Shown here: positions 9,096-17,936 of the stretch, one piece after another
Layout: the number at the start of each line of letters is the position of its first letter
How positions within the stretch are numbered: position 1 is the first letter of the stretch
Origin: JAHRAW01 sp965249835
GTDB lineage: Bacteria; Pseudomonadota; Gammaproteobacteria; Arenicellales; Poriferihabitantaceae
Length of the DNA: 64,000 nt
Assembly (NCBI GenBank): GCA_965249835.1
Contig: CBDFMY010000003.1
Coordinates: forward strand, 744,001-808,000
Direction of reading: 5' to 3'
Translations under genes and position numbers: made by a program
Notes under the pieces: generated by a model
The model's input: the letters and a program-made list of their open reading frames with translations, nothing else
Told to the model about the DNA's origin: nothing
The model's database searches: none

Positions 9096-9611
9096 ATGGT
9101 TGAAAGCAACGACTTATCAGTTGCAAAAGAATACATGGATAGCATGGAGAGAGTCATGAACATGTGGTTCAACATGATGCACGGCTTATATTTGAAGATT
9201 AGCACTATTCTGATGTCATTTGCCTTGGTTGTCATAGGCTACCTTCTTTCGTATTTATTAGATAACGAGCACCATGTCGGAAAATATGAAACACATATTG
9301 GCATAGTAGCCTTGATTTTCCTTTTCGGGAGTTTGGGTTCTTTGATGGCTTCTGTTGCATGCGGGTTTACGCATTTATGCAAAAATTTGGCATTCGTTCA
9401 ATGCACAGCAAATCTCTTTGCGGTACGCCACACTGATGCTACAGAGATGTATCATAAAATACTTAATAAAGAGCCCGTTGAACAAAAGAAATGTACGAAC
9501 GAATGCGAAGAACCTTCACCTAAGTGGTGGCGTTGGCAATTTTTTACATTCGGTTTTGGCGCAGGTTCTTTGATTATTGCGGTCGTAATTGATTTTTTTA
9601 CCCTTGGATAG
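9096..9611 (+). CDS. Hypothetical inner-membrane protein, three predicted TM segments
   Basis: 171-residue AT-rich gene that I do not recognise. Hydrophobic stretches lie at about residues 33-53 (LKISTILMSFALVVIGYLLS), 68-90 and 147-168. A short cysteine-containing soluble part (CTNECEE) lies before the last one. A GAGGT ribosome site at 9084 is well spaced from the ATG. It precedes the first Sel1/protease gene by about 90 bp on the same strand, so it may belong with it, but nothing in its sequence shows a function. Confidence 0.7.
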   Translation: MVESNDLSVAKEYMDSMERVMNMWFNMMHGLYLKISTILMSFALVVIGYLLSYLLDNEHHVGKYETHIGIVALIFLFGSLGSLMASVACGFTHLCKNLAFVQCTANLFAVRHTDATEMYHKILNKEPVEQKKCTNECEEPSPKWWRWQFFTFGFGAGSLIIAVVIDFFTLG

Positions 9612-9704
9612 CGAATCACGGGTAACGATAGTGTGGTCTGATATCAATAAGAAAACAACGATTCCGCATTTGCCATTCACCGGAAACAATAAGAGAATAT
9701 CCTT

Positions 9705-11318
9705 ATGAAAATCATTAAAAAGATATTGCGTATTTTCAGCGCGGTCGTTTTCGCGATGGTGATAAGTAACGCCGCCATTGCAGAAACGAAAAGTGAAAGA
9801 ATTGCAAGGTTGCACATACAAGCCGAGCAGGGAGATGCGGAGCTGCAATATCTTTTGGGCTTTGCATACTGGGATGGCTACAGAGTGGAAAAAGACCAGC
9901 GCGTGGCGGTGCGTTTGTGGCGGATGGCGGTCGAGCAGGGGTATGCGAAGGCGCAAGTTAAGTTGGGCTGGGCATACTGGCATGGCGAGGGCATTGACGA
10001 AGATCAGCGCGAGGCGGTGCGTTTGTGGCACCAAGCAGCCGAGCAAGGGGATGCGGGTGCGCAATCTGCTTTGGGCTACGCATATGACAGCGGCGACGGA
10101 GTCGATAAAGACCAGCGTGAGGCGGTGCGGTGGTGGCACAAGGCGGCAGAGCAAGGGCAGATGTATGCGCAATATCTTTTGGGCTATGCATACGATTACG
10201 GCGAGGGCATTGACAAAGATAAGCGCGAAGCAGTGCGTTGGTATCGCAAGGCAGCGGAACAAGGGCATGCGGATGCGCAAGTTAATTTAGGCTATGCATA
10301 CCGGAATGGCGAAGGAGTTGATAAAGACCCGCGCGAGGCGGTGCGTTGGTATCGCAAGGCGGCCGAGCAGGGGCATGCGACGGCGCAAAGTAATTTGGGC
10401 TATGCATACTCTAATGGGAAAGGTGTTGCTGAGAGCAAACGCGAGGCGATGCGCTGGTTTCGCAAAGCAGCCGAACAAGGGAATGCGGATGCGCAAAATA
10501 ATTTGGGCTATGCATACTGGAGTGGTGATGGCGTGATTATGGATAAACGCGAGGCGTATATCTGGTGGTCCATTGCCAAAGCAAATGGTGATGAGAGGGC
10601 AGCGAATAATTTACGCAAAACGGATTGGAACGATTATTTATCCAGTAGCGGAACTCGTGCCGCAAACAAAGAAGCGGCGCGGCGGTTGGAAGCCATTGAA
10701 AATCTCGAAGTAGAGACCGCTTCCGTGCCATCCATCAGCGAAAATATTGCATTGGCAAAACCATCCGGCGGCGTGAGCATCGCCGAGAAAGTATTTGAGA
10801 ACGCATGGCGTTCGGTGGTCATCGTTACCACCGAAGACGGACAGGGTAGCGGCGTGATTATCCGCCCGAATGTGGTGGCGACCAATTGTCATGTCGTGGA
10901 TGGTGGGGGCGAAATCATCGTGTATAAATCCGACAATCGCCGCGCCGACACGCCTTTTGCCGCCACCATCCGCCGCGCCGATGACGAACAGGATTTTTGC
11001 TTGCTGGATGTTGCCGGTTTGTGGGGCGTTCCGGCCACGGTGCGGCGCTATGACACGCTCAAAGTCGGCGAGACGGTGTATGGTTTGGGCGCGCCGCAAG
11101 GGTTGGATTTGTCGTTGTCGGACGGGCTGATTTCGCAGTTGCGCGAAATGCGCGGCACGCGGTTCATTCAAACCAACGCTGCCATATCGCCCGGCTCATC
11201 GGGCGGCGGATTGTTCGATGGCGAAGGCAATTTGGTCGGCATTATGACGCTGAAAATCAGTGATGAAAGTGTTGAGGGTATCGGCTTCGCCATCGCCGCC
11301 GATTTGGCGATGGAGTAA
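9705..11318 (+). CDS. Secreted Sel1-repeat protein with C-terminal trypsin-like serine protease domain (copy 1)
   Basis: 537 residues. A signal peptide with AIA|E-type cleavage is at about residue 27. Seven Sel1-like 36-residue repeats (YAYxxGxGV / REAVRWYRKAAEQG) span about residues 35-295, then a linker. From about 365 comes a chymotrypsin/S1-fold domain with the triad His in ATNCHVVDGG, Asp in DFCLLDVAG and Ser in SPGSSGGGLFD. It is predicted to be an exported, periplasmic regulatory protease in which the repeats mediate protein contacts; the target is unknown. A paralogue lies 3.4 kb downstream, and a clear terminator follows the stop. Confidence 0.85.
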   Translation: MKIIKKILRIFSAVVFAMVISNAAIAETKSERIARLHIQAEQGDAELQYLLGFAYWDGYRVEKDQRVAVRLWRMAVEQGYAKAQVKLGWAYWHGEGIDEDQREAVRLWHQAAEQGDAGAQSALGYAYDSGDGVDKDQREAVRWWHKAAEQGQMYAQYLLGYAYDYGEGIDKDKREAVRWYRKAAEQGHADAQVNLGYAYRNGEGVDKDPREAVRWYRKAAEQGHATAQSNLGYAYSNGKGVAESKREAMRWFRKAAEQGNADAQNNLGYAYWSGDGVIMDKREAYIWWSIAKANGDERAANNLRKTDWNDYLSSSGTRAANKEAARRLEAIENLEVETASVPSISENIALAKPSGGVSIAEKVFENAWRSVVIVTTEDGQGSGVIIRPNVVATNCHVVDGGGEIIVYKSDNRRADTPFAATIRRADDEQDFCLLDVAGLWGVPATVRRYDTLKVGETVYGLGAPQGLDLSLSDGLISQLREMRGTRFIQTNAAISPGSSGGGLFDGEGNLVGIMTLKISDESVEGIGFAIAADLAME

Positions 11319-11360
11319 TTGGTTTTTGAAGGAGTCACGCTTTGTGTGACGACACTAAAA

Positions 11361-11385
11361 AGCCCGGCCATGCCGGGCTTTTTTC
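11361..11385 (+). terminator. Rho-independent terminator after Sel1/protease copy 1
   Basis: GC-rich hairpin AGCCCGGC-CA-TGCCGGGCT directly followed by a T-run, about 45 bp after the stop codon at 11318. The flanking A-run makes it usable in both directions. Confidence 0.88.
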
Positions 11386-11399
11386 TCGTTTGCTTTTGG

Positions 11400-11660
11400 C
11401 GTCTCAATTCGCCTTTGTCCTCTCGGTTCACCATTACCTATCATTTGTCATTGCCCGGCTTGTTCCGGGCAATCCAGTTGTTAAACTCAGCGGCGTTAGC
11501 CGCTATCCTTAAATGGCGGCGAAGCCGCCGCCATTTGCGCGGCTTTGCCGCGTCTGGATTTGCGCGTATCATCCCTGATACGCGCCCTTCGGGGCTCGCT
11601 TCGCTCGCGAAAAATCGCGCCAGGCGATTTTTCCGCCTGTCGGCGAGAATGACGGGGTGG
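11400..11660. repeat. Dispersed palindromic intergenic repeat, patch A
   Basis: Non-coding stretch made of short palindromes also found near 36.1-36.6, 39.6-40.2 and 50.3-50.6 kb: a CCATTACCTATCATT segment, GCCCGGCTTGTTCCGGGC, AGCGGCGTTAGCCGCT, GGCGGCGAAGCCGCC, GCGGCTTTGCCGC and CGGCGAGAATGACGG. REP/BIME-like by structure. It contains no credible gene. Confidence 0.7.
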
Positions 11661-11733
11661 GTGCTTCGTGTGAAAAATTATTGAAATCTGGATTATAATC
11701 TCGTGATGGATTAAGTTTAGTGACAACACGCAA

Positions 11734-12678
11734 ATGACCAAAGAAAATATTTCAATAAGTGATTCGGCATCCAGTGTTAGAGGTTTTATTGACGCACCAT
11801 GGATGCAGCATATTTGTAAAGAAGATATTGCTTATTGGCATATGCTTTGCAGTAGTTTGGACGCTATTGAAGACACTGAGTTGGCGATTGATGCTTATTT
11901 TAGTTCGTCTGATGATATAGAAGTAGGCACTAATTACTTGTTGATTTACGGAATACTGCAGTGTCTTTTTGTTCAACAAGATGCTGTATGCCACATTGCG
12001 GAGTCTTTATCTATTAATATTGAAAAAGATGATTCCCTTAAACAAATTCGTGATATAAGAAATAAGGCAGTTGGGCACCCGACCAAAACAGGCGGAGGTA
12101 AAGGTAAATCCCATAATTTTCTTTCACGATTCACAATGAACAAATTCAGTTTTGATTTAATGATAACTTATCCGAACAACGAGCATGATATTAAGAGCAT
12201 TAATATTCCGGGTTTGATAGAAATGCAACAAGATAAGTTGGTGTGTGCTATGTCAAAAATTATACAAGAGTTAAAGAAAAGAGAAATGAAATATAAAGAT
12301 GAATACAAAAAGAATGGAAAACTACAAAATGTTTTTCCGAATACGCTTGGTCACTGTCTCTCCGCAATTGTAGATACAACTTCTGCCTATTCTTCGCGTC
12401 GCGAATACGGCACAGTCAACTGTGGGGTAATTGAAGATGTGCTGAACAACTTTAATAAAGAACTTGAAGCAAGGAAATTATCGGAAGCGTATCCTGGCCT
12501 TAAACATGTATTAAAACAAATTCAATATCCTTTAGAAGAACTCAAAAAGTTTTTTAATAAATCAGATGAAAGTAAACTGAACAACGAAGATGCTTATATT
12601 TTTGCCACTTATTTAAAGTTAAGATTTGAGGAAATTGTGGACATGGCAAAAGAGATTGATACTGGTTTCGAAAAGTGA
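11734..12678 (+). CDS. Uncharacterised protein with a HEPN-like R-x5-H motif
   Basis: 314 residues, clearly AT-richer than its neighbours, no signal peptide or membrane segment. I do not recognise the family. The stretch IRDIRNKAVGHPT (about residues 108-120) resembles the catalytic RNxxxxH of HEPN ribonucleases and the all-helical composition fits, but this is a weak motif-level argument. It sits between the two Sel1/protease paralogues. Its TGA (12676-12678) lies 2 bp before the ATG of copy 2, so the two are probably co-transcribed. The odd base composition suggests acquisition. Confidence 0.7.
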   Translation: MTKENISISDSASSVRGFIDAPWMQHICKEDIAYWHMLCSSLDAIEDTELAIDAYFSSSDDIEVGTNYLLIYGILQCLFVQQDAVCHIAESLSINIEKDDSLKQIRDIRNKAVGHPTKTGGGKGKSHNFLSRFTMNKFSFDLMITYPNNEHDIKSINIPGLIEMQQDKLVCAMSKIIQELKKREMKYKDEYKKNGKLQNVFPNTLGHCLSAIVDTTSAYSSRREYGTVNCGVIEDVLNNFNKELEARKLSEAYPGLKHVLKQIQYPLEELKKFFNKSDESKLNNEDAYIFATYLKLRFEEIVDMAKEIDTGFEK

Positions 12679-12680
12679 TT

Positions 12681-14720
12681 ATGAAAAAAATATTGCGTAT
12701 TTTTAGTGCGGTCGTTTTGGCGGCGACTATAGGTAATGCCGCCATCGCGGAAACTTCAGGTGAGGATGTTGCGTCATGGCGCATACAAGCCGAGCAAGGA
12801 GATGCGAGTGTGCAAACTAATTTGGGCGATGCATACTGGTATGGCAAAGGAGTTGATGTAGACAGACGCGAGGCGGTGCGTTGGTGGCGCCAAGCGGCGG
12901 AGCAGGGGCATGCGAAGGCGCAATACAATTTAGGTACTGCATATTGGAATGGCAAAGGTGTTGCCAAAGATAATCGCGAGGCGGTGCGTTGGTGGCGCCA
13001 AGCCGCGGAACAGGGGCATGCGGATGCGCAATATTTTTTGGGCATTGCATACTGGTATGGCACAGGAGTCGATAAAGACAAACACGAGGCGGTACGTTGG
13101 TATCTCAAGGCGGCCGAGCAAGGGCATGCGACTGCGCAATTTAATTTGGGCAATGCATACAGGAAAGGCGAAGGAGTCGATAAAGACCAGCGCGAGGCAG
13201 TGCGTTGGTATCGCAAGGCGGCCGAGCAAGGGGATGCGTCGGCGCAATACAATTTGGGGGTTGCATACTGGTATGGCTATGAAGTCGATAAAGACAAACA
13301 CGAGGCGGTACGCTGGTATCGCAAAGCAGCTGAGCAAGGGGTTGCAGATGCGCAATATTTTTTGGGCCTTGCATACGGGAGTGGCGAGGGTGTTGATAAA
13401 GACCAGCGCGAGGCGGTGCGTTGGTATCGCAAGGCGGCGGAGCAGGGGTATGCGAATGCGCAAGTTAAGTTGGGCTATGCATACGATTTTGGCAAAGGAG
13501 TCGATAAAGACCAACGCGAGGCGGTGCGTTGGTATCGCAAGGCGGCCGAGCAGGGGTATGCGAATGCGCAATTTAATTTGGGCATTGCATACGATTTTGG
13601 CAAAGGAGTCGATAAAGACCAGCGCGAAGCGGTGCGTTGGTATCGCAAGGCGGCCGAACAGGGGTATGCGAATGCGCAATTTAATTTGGGGGTTGCATAC
13701 GAGGAAGGCACAGGAGTCGATAAAGACAAGCGCGAGGCGGTGCGTTGGTATCGCAAGGCGGCCGAGCAAGGGGGTGCGGGTGCGCAATATTATTTGGGCA
13801 TTGCATACTGGTATGGCAGAGGAGTAGATGAAGATAAGCGCGAGGCGGTGCGTTGGTGGCGCCAAGCGGCCGAGCAGGGGCATGCGAAGGCGCAATTTAA
13901 TTTGGGCTATGCATATTCTACCGGAGAAGGCGTGATTACCGATGAGCGTGAGGCATATATCTGGTTTTCCATTGCCAAAGCAAATAACGATGAAAACGCG
14001 GCTGATTTTTTTAGTACTGTAAATTGGCGCGATTATTTATCCCAAAGCGAAATTCGCGCGGCGCAAAAAGAAGCGGCGCGGCGGCTGGCGGCGATTGAAA
14101 ATCGCGAACAGGAAACCGTAGAGCAACCATCCATCAGCGCGAACATCGCGCTTGCAAAACCACCTAGCGGCGCAAGCGGCACCGAGCAAGTATTCGAGAA
14201 CGCGTGGCGCTCGGTGGTCATCGTTATCACCGAAGACGGACAGGGAAGCGGCGTGATTATCCGCCCGAACATCGTCGCGACCAATTGTCATGTCGTGGAT
14301 GGTGGGGGCGAAATCATCGTGTATAAATCCGACAATCGCCGCGCCGACACGCCTTTTGCCGCCACCATCCGCCGCGCCGATGACGAACAGGATTTTTGCT
14401 TGCTGGATGTTGCCGGTTTGTGGGGCGTTCCGGCCACGGTGCGGCGCTATGACACGCTCAAAGTCGGCGAGACGGTGTATGGTTTGGGCGCGCCGCAAGG
14501 GTTGGATTTGTCGTTGTCGGACGGGCTGATTTCGCAGTTGCGCGAAATGCGTGGCACGCGGTTCATTCAAACCACCGCCGCCATATCGCCCGGCTCATCG
14601 GGCGGCGGATTGTTCGATAGCGAAGGCAATCTGGTCGGCATTATGACGCTGAAAATCGCCGATGAAAGCGTTGAAGGTATCGGCTTTGCCATCGCCGCCG
14701 ATTTGGCGATGGAGTATTGA
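12681..14720 (+). CDS. Secreted Sel1-repeat protein with C-terminal trypsin-like serine protease domain (copy 2)
   Basis: 679 residues from the ATG at 12681; an in-frame GTG at 12675 is an alternative start. Same architecture as copy 1: signal peptide ending AIA|E, then eleven Sel1 repeats, then the protease domain with ATNCHVVDGG, DFCLLDVAG and SPGSSGGGLFD. It has four repeats more than copy 1, which accounts for almost all of the length difference. Its repeat units are nearly identical at DNA level, so unequal recombination is expected. The protease domain shares 275 consecutive identical bases with copy 1. Confidence 0.85.
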   Translation: MKKILRIFSAVVLAATIGNAAIAETSGEDVASWRIQAEQGDASVQTNLGDAYWYGKGVDVDRREAVRWWRQAAEQGHAKAQYNLGTAYWNGKGVAKDNREAVRWWRQAAEQGHADAQYFLGIAYWYGTGVDKDKHEAVRWYLKAAEQGHATAQFNLGNAYRKGEGVDKDQREAVRWYRKAAEQGDASAQYNLGVAYWYGYEVDKDKHEAVRWYRKAAEQGVADAQYFLGLAYGSGEGVDKDQREAVRWYRKAAEQGYANAQVKLGYAYDFGKGVDKDQREAVRWYRKAAEQGYANAQFNLGIAYDFGKGVDKDQREAVRWYRKAAEQGYANAQFNLGVAYEEGTGVDKDKREAVRWYRKAAEQGGAGAQYYLGIAYWYGRGVDEDKREAVRWWRQAAEQGHAKAQFNLGYAYSTGEGVITDEREAYIWFSIAKANNDENAADFFSTVNWRDYLSQSEIRAAQKEAARRLAAIENREQETVEQPSISANIALAKPPSGASGTEQVFENAWRSVVIVITEDGQGSGVIIRPNIVATNCHVVDGGGEIIVYKSDNRRADTPFAATIRRADDEQDFCLLDVAGLWGVPATVRRYDTLKVGETVYGLGAPQGLDLSLSDGLISQLREMRGTRFIQTTAAISPGSSGGGLFDSEGNLVGIMTLKIADESVEGIGFAIAADLAMEY

Positions 14721-14932
14721 GGTGCGCCGTGCCCTACCCGATCGCCGGCGTGGATAACAGCCACAAGCCGAACAGCGTGTATAAAACCATCAACACGGCG
14801 AGGAAGTGATGGCGCAAGGCGGCCGAGCAGGGAAACGAGCAGGCGCGGGAAATGCCGGATAGCAAATAACGCGGCGGAGACGCGAATAACTGGATTCCCA
14901 CCTTCGGCGAGAATGACGGCGGATAGCAAGCG
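14721..14932. other. Intergenic remnant region between Sel1/protease copy 2 and the MFS gene
   Basis: No intact gene. The plus strand at about 14808-14850 resembles a degraded Sel1 repeat unit (AAGGCGGCCGAGCAGGG). The minus strand at 14734-14820 encodes a hydrophobic tail that could be the end of a lost membrane protein. The part at 14890-14930 is a fragment of the dispersed repeat (CGGCGAGAATGACGG). Confidence 0.35.
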
Positions 14933-16105
14933 TCAGCGATAACGTTTCGCGCCATAAATTAAGTATATCAAGGCGACCGGGGCGGCCAGCCAATACACCG
15001 GTGTCAAGATTTCAATGCCGTAGTCAAACTGCAACACGGCCCAGCCGAACAGCGGGAACAGAACAAAAATCGCGGCTTGGGAATAATAACTTTTGAGCAC
15101 CAGATAGCGGTGCGACCGAGTGAGTTTGGCGATGTCGTAAAAACGTTTGTTCATCACCAGACGGAATATGGATGTGTTGAAGGTGATGACGATCAGCAGG
15201 ATGAACAATAATTCCATCGATGCTTTGTCGTCGGTCAGCGCACGCAGCACCCACGACACGGCATACAACACCACCGCCAATTGATACATTCGCTTTCTGT
15301 CGAATCGGTCGATGATGTTCTTGAGAAGATAAAACAGGATGCCAAAAATTACCGCCAGCGATAAAACAATGATGCCGAGTTTGGTGAAACTTTCATGGGC
15401 AATAAGAAACAACGAAATCACCCAGAAGTAACTTTCCAAAAAAAGATAAACACCGTCCAGAATAAAAATCGGTCGTGACGCGTCTTCATCGGTGAACACG
15501 ATTGTCTCGCGCAATCCGAGCGGTGCGGTGTGCTTCAACGTGTCGGGATATTCGGGTTTGTTTGCCAGCAAAATCATGAACCCGGCGAGGGCGATGATTG
15601 CCGACAGCAGCACGATATAAACAAAGCCGGCGCGCTCCAGCAACAACCCGCCGAGCAGGATGCCGACCTGCAACAATGCGCCGACGAATATTTGAAAATT
15701 ACCGTATAGGCGACCGGAATTGGTCGGGTCGATGATTTCAAAAAACAACGCGCGTTGAGTGGTCCAGAAAAAACAGTTATAAACACCGTAACAAATTCCG
15801 AGCGACAACAGCACCGGCATGGTCATGTCCATATTCAGGATATAAACATTGAGTAGCAACAGCATCTCCAGTAACAGCGACAATGCGATCATTGAACTCA
15901 AATCGATGCGATGCCGCAGTCGGTCCCAGGCCCACAATCCCACACAAAAACCGAGACCGGCGATGGCGATAAAAATTGAAATCTGGCCGAGGCGATAGCC
16001 TTCTTTCCATAAATAAACCGGAATGAAAAACGGGAAGATACCGATGAGGAGCGAATGAATCCCCAGATACAAATAAAAAATTCGCGAGTGATGCGGCATT
16101 ACCAC
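14933..16105 (-). CDS. Major facilitator superfamily permease in an ATP-grasp operon
   Basis: 390-residue polytopic membrane protein with about twelve hydrophobic segments in two halves separated by a charged loop near residues 190-215, consistent with an MFS transporter. It is the last gene of a three-gene minus-strand operon with two ATP-grasp ligases (5 bp after the preceding stop). An obvious hypothesis is export of the ligase product. Assignment to a specific MFS subfamily is not possible by eye. Confidence 0.75.
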   Translation of the reverse strand: MVMPHHSRIFYLYLGIHSLLIGIFPFFIPVYLWKEGYRLGQISIFIAIAGLGFCVGLWAWDRLRHRIDLSSMIALSLLLEMLLLLNVYILNMDMTMPVLLSLGICYGVYNCFFWTTQRALFFEIIDPTNSGRLYGNFQIFVGALLQVGILLGGLLLERAGFVYIVLLSAIIALAGFMILLANKPEYPDTLKHTAPLGLRETIVFTDEDASRPIFILDGVYLFLESYFWVISLFLIAHESFTKLGIIVLSLAVIFGILFYLLKNIIDRFDRKRMYQLAVVLYAVSWVLRALTDDKASMELLFILLIVITFNTSIFRLVMNKRFYDIAKLTRSHRYLVLKSYYSQAAIFVLFPLFGWAVLQFDYGIEILTPVYWLAAPVALIYLIYGAKRYR

Positions 16106-16110
16106 CTTCT

Positions 16111-17031
16111 CTAAAAAATATCCTGATCGGGAATATCCAGTTTCTCCAATTCGGCGTAGTGCGCGGATAGATCTTCCACTTTTCCGTAGCGCGGAAAGTG
16201 ATGCATTTTTGCGTACGGGCGAGAATTAACTTCAATGAAAATACATTTTTGTTCTTGATAACTGGTTTCAATGCCCTTTTCAAAAATCACATCAATGCCG
16301 AGCAGGTTTGCGCCAAACATTTTCACCACGTTGGTGAACAGTTCCCGATTGTCGTTCGGGATGGTGGTCTGGTCGATGGTTTCCACAACGCCGCCCGGTG
16401 CCAGCGCAACGCGATGAAATAATTCCACATGCTGACCCGCCTCCGGCACTGAATTCAATGATCGGTTATGTTTTTTCAAATGCGCGCGCACCAGTTCGCT
16501 TTTGCTGATGGAAAAAATAGTCGGATGCAAATTCATTTGCGCACGCACGCGATTTTCCTCGTCAATCAGCGCGCTGATATTGTCCTTTCCATTGCCGACA
16601 ACAAACGGCGGATAACGCCGGATTACCGAGACCATGTGTTGGTCGGTGGTCAACACGCGGTAGTTGGCGCCGGCCAGGTATTGCTCAATGACCGTGGTGG
16701 GCCACCACGCTTTCGCCAGAAAAATCCCGCGCATGAGTTCGCGGAAATTGTTGATGGGAAAATAACTGCCGCGTGAATAGCCGCTGACATTTGGTTTTAC
16801 CACCAGCGGGAAGCCATGCGCACGCACGAAGTCGCGCACTTTGAATGGCAGAAAAAAAATCATTCCGCGGGCATGGGGAACGCCGTTGCGCGCAAACATT
16901 TCCCGCGCCTGGGCTTTGGAACGACAACCCTTGCGAACTTCCAGCGTGTTGTAACTGGTGCAGCCGTGCATGTAACGCTCGCTGATCCAGCGATAGAGTT
17001 GCGCTTTTAGTTTTCTTATGGAGCCGTTCAT
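16111..17031 (-). CDS. ATP-grasp ligase, cyanophycin-synthetase / glutathione-synthetase-like
   Basis: 306-residue ATP-grasp enzyme. The nucleotide-binding lysine strand FPLVVKPNVSGYSRGSYF is at about residues 74-91. EQYLAGANYRVLTT..VIRRYPPFVVGNGKDNI is the segment typical of cyanophycin-synthetase and GshF-type grasp domains. IFIEVNSRPYAKMHHFP near the C-terminus carries the metal-binding Glu/Asn. Such enzymes join an amino group to a carboxylate activated as acyl phosphate. The gene is the middle member of the operon, 7 bp after the second ATP-grasp gene. Confidence 0.82.
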   Translation of the reverse strand: MNGSIRKLKAQLYRWISERYMHGCTSYNTLEVRKGCRSKAQAREMFARNGVPHARGMIFFLPFKVRDFVRAHGFPLVVKPNVSGYSRGSYFPINNFRELMRGIFLAKAWWPTTVIEQYLAGANYRVLTTDQHMVSVIRRYPPFVVGNGKDNISALIDEENRVRAQMNLHPTIFSISKSELVRAHLKKHNRSLNSVPEAGQHVELFHRVALAPGGVVETIDQTTIPNDNRELFTNVVKMFGANLLGIDVIFEKGIETSYQEQKCIFIEVNSRPYAKMHHFPRYGKVEDLSAHYAELEKLDIPDQDIF

Positions 17032-17038
17032 AATCGCA

Positions 17039-17887
17039 TCATAATCGTGCGTGCAGAAAATTCAGCAGAGCACTGCGGCGGTTATACAACATACTGGCGA
17101 TGAACACCGGCTTGGTGTTGATGGTTTTGTCGCGGTATTTGGTGGCAAGCGCAAGGCTTTTCATATAACGCATCACCAGCGAAAAAATGTCTTTGTTTGC
17201 GTAACGCATATCCAGCAGATTAATCGGCATCGGCAGAAACAAGTTAACCTCAATGACATGAAATTTTCCTTGTAGCAGATCATCGGTGGAGTTGGCACGC
17301 ACGCTGACCCGGGCTATTTTGAACGAGCCGATGCGGCGCATCAACTTCCATACTTGCGCAAGTTGCGCGGCGGAAAATGAATCGGTGATTTCAACATAAC
17401 GGGTGTTTGGATTGTAGATGCCATTGACCGGATTGGGCTCAAAGTCGTTGCAGGCCTGGGTGATGGTGAACACCGCGTAGCGGTTCGGGTCGTGATGATG
17501 TGATATCGAAAAAATTTCATATTCGTTTGTCCCCACCGCCCCTTCTTGAATCAAATATTTCACTCTCGCGTCTTTGCCGGTGTCTTTAATCTCCTCGCGG
17601 ATGCGGCGCAATTCATCGGCGTTGTCAATGCGGTGAACGCCACGGGCGTTCTGACTCCATTCCGGTTTGACGAAAACCGGATATCTTTCGGGCATTCGTG
17701 CGCCATCGTCATACCACTGCGCCAATCGCCATTGCGATGGAATTAAATCATTGATGCCATCTTTGGAAAAAATGCCGGCTTCGCGATCGAAAAAAGACGC
17801 GTTCAACTGAAAGTATTTACACGGGCGCGTGGCAATGCGAATACAAAAAAAAATATACACGCCCACCATTACGCCGGTTACTTTCAT
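17039..17887 (-). CDS. ATP-grasp-like ligase, second of the operon
   Basis: 282 residues, divergent from its neighbour but with the same logic: YPVFVKPEWSQNARGVHRI (about residues 69-87) resembles the ATP-grasp lysine/glycine loop, and FHVIEVNLFLPMPINLL (about 212-228) the metal-binding Glu-x-Asn. KVTGVMVGVYIFF at the very N-terminus is hydrophobic and may mark a later true start. It is first in the operon. No precursor-peptide gene or adenylation domain is seen nearby, so the product is more likely a small amino-acid conjugate than a modified ribosomal peptide. Confidence 0.7.
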   Translation of the reverse strand: MKVTGVMVGVYIFFCIRIATRPCKYFQLNASFFDREAGIFSKDGINDLIPSQWRLAQWYDDGARMPERYPVFVKPEWSQNARGVHRIDNADELRRIREEIKDTGKDARVKYLIQEGAVGTNEYEIFSISHHHDPNRYAVFTITQACNDFEPNPVNGIYNPNTRYVEITDSFSAAQLAQVWKLMRRIGSFKIARVSVRANSTDDLLQGKFHVIEVNLFLPMPINLLDMRYANKDIFSLVMRYMKSLALATKYRDKTINTKPVFIASMLYNRRSALLNFLHARL

Positions 17888-17936
17888 TTGCCACCCGTAT
17901 CAAAATTGCGGTCAACGCCCGGCATCGGCGGAGTGC

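Noticed and set aside
9705..11318. Intracellular TPR-protease defence system of the CHAT/caspase type
   Set aside because: The protease is trypsin-like, not caspase-like, and both copies carry clear signal peptides, so they act outside the cytoplasm.
12930..13895. Long minus-strand and alternate-frame repetitive open frames across the Sel1 arrays
   Set aside because: They are repeat-derived shadows; the periodic peptides come from the 108-bp DNA units of the real Sel1 genes.
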